Positions 36,065-44,899 of a stretch of 64,000 bases of DNA are shown piece by piece. The DNA is taken from contig NZ_AP017313.1 in NCBI RefSeq assembly GCF_002355435.1, positions 6,262,001-6,326,000 of the forward strand. The letters are read 5' to 3'. The notes under the pieces are model-generated. The model made no database searches. It was not told where the DNA came from and saw only the letters and a program-made list of their open reading frames with translations. The position numbers and the translations under genes are program-made. This DNA is from Mucilaginibacter gotjawali. Lineage in GTDB: Bacteria; Bacteroidota; Bacteroidia; Sphingobacteriales; Sphingobacteriaceae. How positions within the stretch are numbered: the first letter of the stretch is position 1; each line of letters begins with the position of its first letter.

Positions 36065-37368
36065 AGTTCCGAAAGATCTTAATATTTAGCCTCATCTTCC
36101 TGGTTGTTTCTGATGCTTTGCTATACATCGGAAACAAGGGGATTGAAAGTACTTTAATAGTGCCTGTTTCACTAGCGGCTAAATATTTGGTCTTAATTAA
36201 CCTGATCTGGGTTGCAAGTAAAAGCGACTGGAAGGATGATCTCTCCGGCACCGTTTCCGTGCTGTTTAAACTCTTGCTGGTATGGAATATCATTACGATT
36301 ATCAGAGGTGTATTTTTGGCGCACGATTACTGGGACTGGAAATTCCTGTTTTTTAACTCGGGCTTGTTTTTCTTAATACCACTGGCCTTTTTCATTGGTA
36401 AAAGCATGAGCCTCTCTCAGGCCACATTTAACTATGTGATAGGATTTCTTTTTCTCCTTGGTTTCCTGGCAATACCAATTGGCTTTGTAACCAACCGTCA
36501 GTTGTATTCGCGTTTAATGATCCCGGTAAGTTTTTTTATAGTGATGATTCCGTATTTAAAAATGAGGTACCGGGTGCTCATTCTGATTGTGGCGATAACT
36601 TCCGTAGTAGTGGTAACCGATTTCAGAACGAATATTATAAAAATTGTTATTTCTATCCTTATTCTTCTTACCTGGTATTTAAGGAGCTACATTTCCGTCG
36701 GATGGCTTAAATTGATCCATTTCGTTTTGATTTTTGCACCCCTCGTCCTTTTGTTTTTAGCGGTAACCGGGCAATTCAATATTTTCGACCAGGCCTCACA
36801 AAATGACAGTTACGTTGTAAAAGACAACAAAGGCAATGCCGGCGATGACGAAAGTTTAACTGCCGATACGCGGACTTTTATCTACCTGGAGGTTTTTAAA
36901 ACATTGAATGCCCAGGATAGCTGGCTGTTAGGTGGCAGCGCTGTAGCAAAATACAAAACCGAATCTTTTGATAAACTTGTTGAAAACAACCAGCGGTACG
37001 GTTCGGAAGTTGGCTTTTTGAACACCCTTTTATATTCAGGTATTATCGGCGTTGTCCTTTATGCTTTATTGCTTTTTGTGGTTTCGCACAACGCCATTTA
37101 TTATTCCAATAACTGGCTTAGTAAAATGATCGGCCTGGTAATCATATCCCGCTGGCTATTGTTTTTTATGGAAGAATTCACACAGTTCGACCTCAATTTT
37201 TATTTTTTATGGATCATTATTGGGTTGGTAAGCACAAAGCAATTCAGGGCAATGACCGATACGCAGGTCGCCTTGTATTTTTTAAATTTTAAAAATTGGT
37301 ATTTAAATGTTTTTCGCGCTAAAGCTTTACAATTGAATGAGTTAACGGTTGATAATAATGAAGAGTAA
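36061..37368 (+). CDS. O-antigen ligase/polymerase-like membrane protein (Wzy candidate)
   Basis: A 435-aa polytopic protein with about 11-12 hydrophobic segments and a large hydrophilic loop at about 240-320 that includes DESLTADTRTFIYLEVFK, the type of periplasmic loop found in Wzy/WaaL proteins. Sequence identity in this family is low, so assignment rests on topology, the loop and the Wzx/Wzc context. It would join repeat units on the periplasmic side. Confidence 0.75.
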   Translation: MKFRKILIFSLIFLVVSDALLYIGNKGIESTLIVPVSLAAKYLVLINLIWVASKSDWKDDLSGTVSVLFKLLLVWNIITIIRGVFLAHDYWDWKFLFFNSGLFFLIPLAFFIGKSMSLSQATFNYVIGFLFLLGFLAIPIGFVTNRQLYSRLMIPVSFFIVMIPYLKMRYRVLILIVAITSVVVVTDFRTNIIKIVISILILLTWYLRSYISVGWLKLIHFVLIFAPLVLLFLAVTGQFNIFDQASQNDSYVVKDNKGNAGDDESLTADTRTFIYLEVFKTLNAQDSWLLGGSAVAKYKTESFDKLVENNQRYGSEVGFLNTLLYSGIIGVVLYALLLFVVSHNAIYYSNNWLSKMIGLVIISRWLLFFMEEFTQFDLNFYFLWIIIGLVSTKQFRAMTDTQVALYFLNFKNWYLNVFRAKALQLNELTVDNNEE

Positions 37369-37383
37369 TCAGTAAAATTTAAC

Positions 37384-38226
37384 ATGTTATTTATAATTAT
37401 CCCTGTATATAACCGATGGCATTTTACCCATGCCGTTTTAAATAGCTTAATGCGGCAAAGCAATAAGCTATTTAAAATTATTGTTGTTGACCATGGCTCG
37501 ACAGATGGAACAAGTGATCATATTGCTTCACAATTTCCGGAGGTTATTGTATTGAAGGGCGATAACAGCATGTGGTGGACAGCCGCAGTAAATAAGGGAA
37601 TCCGATACGCTTTACAGGAAAATGCACTGCATATACTCACACTGAATAATGATACGGTTGCGGAGTCCGATTACATCGCGCAATTATATAAAGCAATAGA
37701 TAATGCGCCTGCAAATTCAATTATTGGTTCAGCTTCAATCGACGTAAATACTAAAGAAATTACTTATTGTGGCGAAAAATTGAATTGGTTCCTTGAGTCA
37801 AGCACAAAAAATATAAAGCACCTGAATAGTGTACAAACGGACAAAGGGTTATTGCCGGTTACGCATTTCCCTGGCAGGGGGTTGCTGATTCCGGTACAGG
37901 TATTTGACCAGATCGGTTTGTTTGACGATAAGTATTTTCCGCATTACATGGCAGACTATGAATTCACACTGCGCGCCGTAAAAAATGGGTTTCCGTTATT
38001 TTGCGCCACTGACGCAAGGATAGGCACCTATCCGGAAGCGAGCGGTGCAAATCAAATTAAAGCCATGAAAACTGTTAAAGGGTATAAACAGCATTTATTT
38101 GGCATAAAAGGCGGCGGTAATCTGCCCTTGTTTTACCGGTATGCATTCAGGCATTGCCCTGTTTATGCATTACCAACACATCTATTTTTAGGAACGTTTC
38201 GAAGGCTAATCGGTTATTGGGTATAA
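37384..38226 (+). CDS. GT2-family glycosyltransferase
   Basis: A 280-aa GT-A-fold enzyme: IIIPVYNRWHFTHAVLNSL at the N-terminus, VVDHGSTDGTSDHI, a DxD-equivalent in ILTLNNDTVAES (about 97), and ADYEFTLRAVKNGF as the acceptor-side acidic motif. GT2 enzymes include rhamnosyltransferases, and the plan here (GDNSMWWTAAVNKGIR) is typical of that subset. One of at least three glycosyltransferases in a row. Confidence 0.88.
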   Translation: MLFIIIPVYNRWHFTHAVLNSLMRQSNKLFKIIVVDHGSTDGTSDHIASQFPEVIVLKGDNSMWWTAAVNKGIRYALQENALHILTLNNDTVAESDYIAQLYKAIDNAPANSIIGSASIDVNTKEITYCGEKLNWFLESSTKNIKHLNSVQTDKGLLPVTHFPGRGLLIPVQVFDQIGLFDDKYFPHYMADYEFTLRAVKNGFPLFCATDARIGTYPEASGANQIKAMKTVKGYKQHLFGIKGGGNLPLFYRYAFRHCPVYALPTHLFLGTFRRLIGYWV

Positions 38227-38229
38227 GTT

Positions 38230-39444
38230 ATGTTTAGAGTAATTCTATCGGCATTTTCATGTGATCCTTCAAAAGGGTCCGAGCCCGGCCTGGGATGGAA
38301 CTGGGCTATCGGCTTGGCGTCAAGAGGGTTTGAAGTACATTGCTTTACCAGGAATATTGGAAAAACAGAGATCGAAAAGCAAATTACTCCTGAAAATCTT
38401 TATTTCCATTATATTACCCTCCCCTTGGGATTAGAGCGGTTATACAGATTTTCGACAGCCGGCATGTATGCTTACTACATTTTATGGCAGTGGTTTGCCT
38501 GGCGAAAGGCGAGGATTCTAAAACGGAATTTAAAAATAGACATTGCCCATCATGTATCCTGGGGAAGTGCTCAAATGGGCTCGTTTATGCATAAACTCGG
38601 TGTCCCCTTTATTTTTGGCCCGGCTGGCGGAGGCCAGGAAGCGCCCCTGGCTTTTAAGAAGTATTTTAAGGAGCATTGGGCGGCCGAAGAAAAGCGGGCG
38701 AAGGTTACCCGGCTTATGCTCCGTTACAACCCGGCCTGCAGCCCCATGTTTATGAAAGCGCAAACGGTAATTGTATCAAACCCCGATACGTTTAAAATGC
38801 TTGATTCTTTCGGGGTTAAAAATATAAAGGTTTCTCTGGACGCTGCGCTTCCTGATAGTTTTTTCCCGCAGCATCCTATTATTAAATCTCCCCAAAAAGG
38901 AAAGCTTAACTTGTTGTGGACGGGCCGTTTTTTACCCCGCAAAGGAGTTTTGCTGCTGCTTGATGTAATGAAAGAACTTAAGGAATATAAGGACATTGTG
39001 TTAACTGTAGTTGGGGATGGTGAAATGAAGGAATCGTTCCTTGATAAAATAAAGGAATACCAGTTACAGGATACCGTGTTGTGGAAAGGAAAAGTACCTT
39101 TTGAAGAGATAAAAAAGTACTACCGGGACTATGATGTTTTCTTTTTCACCTCCCTGCGCGACTCCTGCCCGCCTCAATGTATCGAAGCAATGGCATACGG
39201 TATGCCAGTTATAACACTAAACCTGCACGGGCAAGGCTTTATCATTAACGACCAGACCGGTATACGCTGTAGTGCGGATAACCCGGAGATCGCTATCGGC
39301 GAATTAAAAGCTGCTATTTTAAAGCTTTCCCAAAATCCTGAATTGGTAAAACAGATGAGCGAAGCTGCAACTGAATTTGCTTTAAAACAGAAATGGGAAG
39401 AGAAAATTAACACAATTGTTGAACAATATTATCCAACAGTATGA
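38230..39444 (+). CDS. GT4-family glycosyltransferase
   Basis: A 404-aa GT-B-fold enzyme: SAFSCDPSKGSEPGLGWNW near the N-terminus, LLWTGRFLPRKGVLLLLDVM for the donor site, and the EX7E-type region SLRDSCPPQCIEAMAYGMPV. Retaining transfer from a nucleotide sugar to the lipid-linked glycan on the cytosolic side. Starts 3 bp after the GT2 stop and overlaps the next gene by 4 bp. Confidence 0.9.
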   Translation: MFRVILSAFSCDPSKGSEPGLGWNWAIGLASRGFEVHCFTRNIGKTEIEKQITPENLYFHYITLPLGLERLYRFSTAGMYAYYILWQWFAWRKARILKRNLKIDIAHHVSWGSAQMGSFMHKLGVPFIFGPAGGGQEAPLAFKKYFKEHWAAEEKRAKVTRLMLRYNPACSPMFMKAQTVIVSNPDTFKMLDSFGVKNIKVSLDAALPDSFFPQHPIIKSPQKGKLNLLWTGRFLPRKGVLLLLDVMKELKEYKDIVLTVVGDGEMKESFLDKIKEYQLQDTVLWKGKVPFEEIKKYYRDYDVFFFTSLRDSCPPQCIEAMAYGMPVITLNLHGQGFIINDQTGIRCSADNPEIAIGELKAAILKLSQNPELVKQMSEAATEFALKQKWEEKINTIVEQYYPTV

Positions 39445-40424
39445 CACTTGCACCTATTATCATCTTTACTTATAAACGACTGGGCACGTTAAAACAAACC
39501 ATCGGCACGCTAAAGGATAATCCCCTGGCAAGTAAAAGCGAATTATTTATTTTTTCAGACGGACCAAAGAATGAAAATGACACTAATTCGGTAAACCAGG
39601 TTCGCGATTACATAAAGCAGATTGATGGCTTTAAAAGTGTGAAGTACGTTTTTTCTGAAACCAATAAGGGTTTGGCATCATCCGTTATATCTGGCGTCTC
39701 GGATGTGTTTAAAACTTATAATTCAGCCATCGTTTTGGAAGATGATCTTTTATTAACGCCTAACTTTCTGGCTTTTATGAACCAGGCACTTGATACCTAC
39801 ACTTCAAGTAACAAGGTGTTTTCTATTTCCGGGTATTCCTTTAGTTTAAACCCCTCATCGAAGAATGATGACGATGCTTATTTTTTAAACAGGGGTTGGT
39901 CATGGGGGTGGGCCACATGGAAAGACAGATGGGAACAAATAGATTGGGAGGTTAAAGATTACCCTGAGTTCGAAAAAAGCATAGCACAAAAAAAAGCCTT
40001 TAATAAAGGCGGAAGCGACCTTTCGGCCATGCTGCATAAGCAAATGACCAATAAACTCGATTCATGGGGGATCAGGTGGCTTTATCACCAGTTCCGGATC
40101 AATGGACTTACATTATATCCTAAAAATTCAAAAATACTGAATATCGGATTTGATAACCAGGCTACCCATACAACCGGATCTGATAGCCGTTACATTCCGG
40201 AACTGGACACCAGTTTAAAGGAAACCTTCAAATTTCCGGACAGGGTGGAAATAACCCAACATTATCAAAATGCTTTTCAACGGAAAATGGGGATTGCCTC
40301 CCGGATAAAGTCAAGGATAGATACCGCTATAAAACATTCAAAAAGAAGAGTAGCTGATTTGTTTTCAAAACCCTATGCGGATAAAACAGGCGATGCAAAT
40401 TTTGTGGAGGTGAAGAAAATTTAG
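39441..40424 (+). CDS. GT2-like sugar transferase
   Basis: A 327-aa GT-A-type enzyme. IIIFTYKRLGTLKQTIGTL at the start, SDGPKNENDT, ETNKGLASSVISG, the metal-binding acidic group VLEDDLLLTPNF (about 99) and the tryptophan-rich NRGWSWGWATWKDRW. It has a basic C-terminal tail after residue 285. The donor sugar cannot be read. Overlaps the GT4 gene by 4 bp and is followed by 73 bp before the next reading frame. Confidence 0.85.
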   Translation: MTLAPIIIFTYKRLGTLKQTIGTLKDNPLASKSELFIFSDGPKNENDTNSVNQVRDYIKQIDGFKSVKYVFSETNKGLASSVISGVSDVFKTYNSAIVLEDDLLLTPNFLAFMNQALDTYTSSNKVFSISGYSFSLNPSSKNDDDAYFLNRGWSWGWATWKDRWEQIDWEVKDYPEFEKSIAQKKAFNKGGSDLSAMLHKQMTNKLDSWGIRWLYHQFRINGLTLYPKNSKILNIGFDNQATHTTGSDSRYIPELDTSLKETFKFPDRVEITQHYQNAFQRKMGIASRIKSRIDTAIKHSKRRVADLFSKPYADKTGDANFVEVKKI

Positions 40425-40497
40425 AAAAAGATTATTCCCGGCGCAGAGGATGTGATACCGGGAGCGGCAAGGATATGTGCTTTTATACTTTTTATTA

Positions 40498-41142
40498 ATG
40501 AAAAATTTAAAGAAGAAAATTTCATTCAATTTGTTTTTGTCATCAATTAATGGCTTTTATCGAAATTATTTTCAAACAAGGCGGTCAAAGTTTGGAGCAA
40601 TCCACGCTACCTCACGTGTCAGATTTCCAATTCTTATTAAAGGCATTGAGAATGTGTATCTAAGCGAAAACACACATATCCTGGGGCGTTCGTTATTAAT
40701 CACAACCAAGGCAAAGTTTATCATGAAAAAGAACTCTGCTTCGGCCGAAGGACTAACTGTGGTAACAGGAAGCCACCCATCAGTGGTTGGTAGACTTTTT
40801 TTAGACATAGCAGCAGACGACATACAGGAAGCTAAAGATGTTATTGTTGAAGAAGACGTATGGCTGGCTGCAAATGTTACCCTGCTGGCGGGTATTACGG
40901 TGGGGCGCGGCGCAATAATAGGCAGTGGCACGGTTTGCCGCAGCTCGGTACCGCCATATGCAATTGTTGTGGGCAATCCGGCAAAAGTGGTCGGCTTTAA
41001 ATTTTCACCGGAAGAGGTTATTGCCCACGAAAAGATGCTATACCCTGAAAATGAAAGGCTTGAACTGGCGATTTTACAAAAAAACTACAATAAATACTTT
41101 ATAAACAGAATTAGTGAAATTAAATCACACCTTAAACTATAA
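40498..41142 (+). CDS. Hexapeptide acyltransferase next to the ACP gene
   Basis: A 214-aa left-handed beta-helix enzyme with VLRF-type repeats (GIENVYLSENTHILGRSLL), a histidine loop (VTGSHPSVVGR), EEDVWLAANVTLLAGITVG and the end motif YAIVVGNPAKVVGFKF. The frame opens at GTG 40477, but ATG 40498 (MKNLKKKISF) is the likelier start. It is 12 bp upstream of an acyl carrier protein, so it may use an acyl-ACP from that module as donor rather than acetyl-CoA; inference from order only. Confidence 0.82.
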   Translation: MKNLKKKISFNLFLSSINGFYRNYFQTRRSKFGAIHATSRVRFPILIKGIENVYLSENTHILGRSLLITTKAKFIMKKNSASAEGLTVVTGSHPSVVGRLFLDIAADDIQEAKDVIVEEDVWLAANVTLLAGITVGRGAIIGSGTVCRSSVPPYAIVVGNPAKVVGFKFSPEEVIAHEKMLYPENERLELAILQKNYNKYFINRISEIKSHLKL

Positions 41143-41154
41143 AAACATACAACC

Positions 41155-41382
41155 ATGGAATTACAAGATTTTGTTAAAAAGTTTGCCGATCAGTTTGACA
41201 ATACTGATCCGGAAGAAATTACGGCATCAACCAGATACCAGGAACTGGAAGAATGGAGTTCATTAACCATTTTAGTTGTCATCACTTTTGTGACAACAGA
41301 ATATGGTAAGCCTGTAACAGGCGCAGAACTCCGCAGCTGCGAAACTGTTGAGGATTTATATAATTTGATCGCATCAAAATGA
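41155..41382 (+). CDS. Acyl carrier protein, EPS-associated
   Basis: A 75-aa helical carrier protein. The phosphopantetheine attachment site is Ser36 in EEWSSLTILVVITFV, with the usual Asp before it replaced by Ser. Acidic (DNTDPEEI) like other ACPs. Its stop overlaps the ketoreductase start by 4 bp, so the two are coupled. It would carry the growing acyl chain for the KAS III and SDR encoded next. Confidence 0.88.
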   Translation: MELQDFVKKFADQFDNTDPEEITASTRYQELEEWSSLTILVVITFVTTEYGKPVTGAELRSCETVEDLYNLIASK

Positions 41383-42131
41383 TCGGTGAGAATGGTCCTT
41401 TTTCATTATCCGGCAAAAGAATATTAATAACAGGCGCCTCCTCGGGTATTGGCAGATCATGCGCAATTGAATGTTCAAAACTGGGTGCCGCTTTAATAAT
41501 AACAGGCCGCAATTCCGAACGTTTGGAAGAAACTATGGCTATGCTATCTGGCGATGGGCATCTTTTTAAAGCGCTGGACCTAAATGATGGAGATGCGGTG
41601 TCGGGCTTTATCGGCAACATCTCCAATCTGGATGGCGTTGTATACTGTGCAGGGATTCAAAAAACCTGCCCTTCCAAGCTCATTCAACGGGCAGATATTG
41701 AAGAGGTGTTTGAGACGAATTTTTTCTCAATAGCCAACATGAACAGCCTGCTGTTAAAAAAGAAAAAGATAAATAAAGGCAGTTCCGTTGTTTTTATTTC
41801 TTCGACAGCCGCCGGGATTGTTGCCGAAAGCGGGAACGCTATTTACAGCGCATCAAAAGGCGCTATTACTTCGTTCGCGAAAGTGCTGGCACTCGAACTC
41901 AGCAACCAAAAAATAAGGGTGAACTGCATTTTGCCTGCAATGATAAAAACGCCCCTTTTGGAAACTATTTCGGTGGATAAGGAGCAGCTGGCGCTGGATG
42001 AAAAAAGATACCCTTTTGGCTATGGCAGCCCTGAAGATGTAGCTTATGCGGTGATCTATCTGTTATCCGATGCTGCAAAATGGGTTACCGGTACTAATTT
42101 ATTACTCGATGGCGGTTTAACTTTAAGATAA
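41379..42131 (+). CDS. SDR-family 3-oxoacyl-ACP reductase-like enzyme
   Basis: A 250-aa short-chain dehydrogenase: NADP loop ITGASSGIGRS (15-25), VVYCAGIQ, catalytic Ser in VVFISSTAA and YSASKGAI with Tyr and Lys, and the C-terminal TGTNLLLDGG. FabG-like. Between an ACP and a KAS III gene it should reduce 3-oxoacyl-ACP to 3-hydroxyacyl-ACP. Confidence 0.88.
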   Translation: MIGENGPFSLSGKRILITGASSGIGRSCAIECSKLGAALIITGRNSERLEETMAMLSGDGHLFKALDLNDGDAVSGFIGNISNLDGVVYCAGIQKTCPSKLIQRADIEEVFETNFFSIANMNSLLLKKKKINKGSSVVFISSTAAGIVAESGNAIYSASKGAITSFAKVLALELSNQKIRVNCILPAMIKTPLLETISVDKEQLALDEKRYPFGYGSPEDVAYAVIYLLSDAAKWVTGTNLLLDGGLTLR

Positions 42132-43133
42132 ATGAAAGCATATATAAATTCTATATCATACTATTTACCCGAACATACACTTACCAACCAGGATTTGGTG
42201 AAGGAATTTCCTGAATGGAGTGTTGAGAAGGTTACAGATAAAATAGGGGTTAGTCAAAGGCATATTGCGTCAGGAGAAGAAACTGCGGGCGACATGGCGG
42301 TGAAAGCGGCCGGAAAGTTATTTGCAGAACATGCGATTCGACCCGAATCAATAGATTTTATATTATTTTGCACACAAAGCCCCGACTATTTTTTGCCTAC
42401 CACGGCTTGTATAATTCAAAATAAGCTAGGTATTCCTACTACGGCTGGCGCCCTGGATTTTAACCTCGGTTGTTCGGGGTATATCTATGGCTTATCCCTT
42501 GCGAAAGGCTTAATATTTGCAGGAATCGCAAAAAATATATTGTTACTGACAGCCGAAACCTACAGCAAATATATCCATCCGCTAGATAAGGGCAACCGGT
42601 CAATTTTTGGGGATGGCGCTTCCGCTACGCTTGTCTCAACCGAAGGATTTGCGGAGATTGGTGATTTTGTGTTGGGAACAGATGGTCGTGGTGCCGACAA
42701 TTTAATTGTAAGGGCTGGCGGCGCCCGCAACCCGGAGACGGAAAACACTGTTAAAGCCGATGAAGGAGGCGCACTTTTATCTGCCGACCACCTTTATATG
42801 AACGGATCCGAGATTTTCAACTTTACGCTGCGCTCGGTTCCTCCTTTAGTTAAGGAAACCTTAACTAAAAATGGTTTGGAAATGGCTGATGCTGACCTTT
42901 TCGTATTCCACCAGGCGAATAAATATATGCTTAATTCGCTCCGAAAACTGTGTTCAATAAGCCAGGAGGCCTTTTACGTTGATATGGAAGATTTAGGGAA
43001 TACGGTGTCGTCAACTATCCCCATTGGCTTAGCACGCGTAAGGGAAAAAGCAATAAAAGGCGAAAAATTTAACATCGTAATTATTGGTTTCGGGGTGGGT
43101 TATTCCTGGGGTGGTTGTGTTTTAAAGTGTTAA
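42132..43133 (+). CDS. 3-oxoacyl-ACP synthase III (FabH-like)
   Basis: A 333-aa thiolase-fold enzyme with the complete KAS III triad: Cys114 (FNLGCSGYIYG), His260 (VFHQANKYM) and Asn290 (DLGNTVSS). It starts one base after the SDR stop. KAS III condenses a short acyl-CoA with malonyl-ACP. With the adjoining ACP and reductase but no dehydratase or enoyl reductase, the expected product is a short 3-hydroxyacyl-ACP, for example 3-hydroxybutyryl. Confidence 0.92.
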   Translation: MKAYINSISYYLPEHTLTNQDLVKEFPEWSVEKVTDKIGVSQRHIASGEETAGDMAVKAAGKLFAEHAIRPESIDFILFCTQSPDYFLPTTACIIQNKLGIPTTAGALDFNLGCSGYIYGLSLAKGLIFAGIAKNILLLTAETYSKYIHPLDKGNRSIFGDGASATLVSTEGFAEIGDFVLGTDGRGADNLIVRAGGARNPETENTVKADEGGALLSADHLYMNGSEIFNFTLRSVPPLVKETLTKNGLEMADADLFVFHQANKYMLNSLRKLCSISQEAFYVDMEDLGNTVSSTIPIGLARVREKAIKGEKFNIVIIGFGVGYSWGGCVLKC

Positions 43134-43153
43134 TTTTTAATCCAAAAAATATT

Positions 43154-44650
43154 ATGTTTTATTCAGTATTTAAAAGCACTATTATATGTATGGTGTTGAT
43201 GGTTAATTTACACCTCTATTCGGTTGCTGTTCGTGATCAACCCTCAAAAAATGAAAGCTTTAGCGCAGATACGGTTAACGTAAAAACGTTTGGAGCCCGG
43301 GGCGACGGCGTTCAAAATGATAGCGCGGCTTTTCAAAAGGCAATTATATATGCTTCCGGAGCCAGGAAGGTTTTGCTGGTGCCAAAGGGTATATATAAAA
43401 TAAGTAACCTGGTAGTTTATCCCAATAGTAAAATAGTGGGGGTTAGGGGCAGTTCTGTTTTGGTACTTACAAACGGGACTCAAAATAACCGTCAATGCTT
43501 CCTGTTAACGGATGTATCTAAAAACATCCTGATAAGCAATATTGCGTTTGATGCTAATGGGAAGAATAATGCAGGAAAAAATATTTTTTGTATCAAATCT
43601 ACTCTTAGCCCCAAAGGATCAATTAATAATCTGACTATTCAAAATTGTTCATTTACCGGGTCAAAAAACTATGGTTCTGTGTTTTTGATCGGCCCTACAG
43701 ATCATATTACCAATGTCGTGATTTTTAATTGTTTGTTCAATAATTTGGGTTCAAGTGCGGTTTCAGTAAGAGGTATAAATGGCTTAACATTTAATAGCAA
43801 TACCGTAACCAATTGGGACCTGCTTGATAAAATAAATGCTGCATTCTCATTTCAATCGCAGGTTTGTTCTAACATCGTTTTCAGAAATAATTATTTTAAA
43901 AATAAGGATGCCGCCTATTTCGCGGTTGAGTGTGCAGGCACCTGTCTCAACCACGGAGTTTTTACGGGTAATACTTTTGACGGTAATGGGTATGATGCCT
44001 CTGGAATTTCCGGCGTATTTAATAATTGCCTTTTTAAAGACAATAAGCATTTAAACGGCGGCGGCACCCACCGCAGCGGGTACGAATTGGTTGGGGATAA
44101 TGACACTTTAACAAATAATGTGATCGAACATGGGTCTATCCAATTGGGGGCAGGAACACCAAATATTGCGTACGCCGCCCACACGGGATCAGGATATATT
44201 GTTACCGGAAACAGGATTACCGGCAATTATGGCACCAATAATTTATGTTTATCCATAGGAGGTTTTGATACGGTTAAGAGTGCATGGATCGAGCATAATA
44301 TTTTTGATAACCACGGTGGCAAAGGAAATGCACCGGTTATTGAAATAGGACAGCGCGGGCCCGCAAAAAATGTAACTATACAAAACAACCAGCTGCTCGG
44401 CTCTCCGGGAAATTCATGTATCAGGATGAAAGTATCGGCAGGAAACCACTACTCCGAAAATATCATGATCAGGAAAAACACCATCACCGGGGAAAACGGT
44501 ATTCAGGTGTATGATATGCCGGTGTGGAAAGGCGTAAAAATTTCCGAAAACGATTTCACAGGAATTTCAGGGTCTGTTTTTATGAAAACCTCCGGTTTTT
44601 CTTCTGAATTTCATTTGGAAAAAAACAAGTCCTTAAAGAAACTTAATTAA
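43154..44650 (+). CDS. Secreted right-handed beta-helix protein, pectate lyase superfamily
   Basis: A 498-aa exported protein from ATG 43154 (the frame also runs upstream into the KAS III stop). Signal peptide near 1-26, then VNVKTFGARGDGVQNDSAAF, the classic start of the pectate-lyase-3/GH28 beta-helix fold, and many parallel beta-helix rungs (NNLTIQNCSFTG, NVTIQNNQLLG). Such proteins in EPS loci cleave or epimerise the polymer in the periplasm or outside. I see no clear catalytic triad. Confidence 0.82.
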   Translation: MFYSVFKSTIICMVLMVNLHLYSVAVRDQPSKNESFSADTVNVKTFGARGDGVQNDSAAFQKAIIYASGARKVLLVPKGIYKISNLVVYPNSKIVGVRGSSVLVLTNGTQNNRQCFLLTDVSKNILISNIAFDANGKNNAGKNIFCIKSTLSPKGSINNLTIQNCSFTGSKNYGSVFLIGPTDHITNVVIFNCLFNNLGSSAVSVRGINGLTFNSNTVTNWDLLDKINAAFSFQSQVCSNIVFRNNYFKNKDAAYFAVECAGTCLNHGVFTGNTFDGNGYDASGISGVFNNCLFKDNKHLNGGGTHRSGYELVGDNDTLTNNVIEHGSIQLGAGTPNIAYAAHTGSGYIVTGNRITGNYGTNNLCLSIGGFDTVKSAWIEHNIFDNHGGKGNAPVIEIGQRGPAKNVTIQNNQLLGSPGNSCIRMKVSAGNHYSENIMIRKNTITGENGIQVYDMPVWKGVKISENDFTGISGSVFMKTSGFSSEFHLEKNKSLKKLN

Positions 44651-44687
44651 TGATTAAAATCAGAGTTGTCGTAAAAATATTTTATCA

Positions 44688-44713
44688 TTTCCTATTACAT
44701 ATATAGGAATAAT
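44688..44713 (+). promoter_or_regulatory. Palindromic element, second copy, upstream of the right-flank wecG-like gene
   Basis: TTCCTAT-N7-ATAGGAA is a perfect inverted repeat inside the 26-bp word shared (22 of 26) with 22663-22688. It is followed by AATGGTAAATTTACATTCG, in which TAAATTTA is a weak -7-like box. Likely a binding site for one regulator that acts at both ends of the EPS locus. Confidence 0.5.
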
Positions 44714-44753
44714 GGTAAATTTACATTCGAAAACAAAACATGAATCAGACAAG

Positions 44754-44852
44754 ATGAGCACCGATATGCTTTCAAATTCCCTGATAAACGGCAGGCCTTA
44801 TAGTGAAGTAGCCGCTTTATTTACAACAATAAGATGGTTAAATATTAATTAA
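44754..44852 (+). CDS. Possible 32-codon small ORF
   Basis: ATG 44754 to TAA 44852 encodes 32 residues beginning MSTDMLSNSLINGRPYSEVA, between the palindromic element and the glycosyltransferase at 44900. There is no clear ribosome site and no family is recognised. It may be a leader peptide or chance. Confidence 0.25.
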   Translation: MSTDMLSNSLINGRPYSEVAALFTTIRWLNIN

Positions 44853-44899
44853 TATGGTGAAGAAATTGGTCTATTTATGAAAATCAAACTCCGTTGGTT

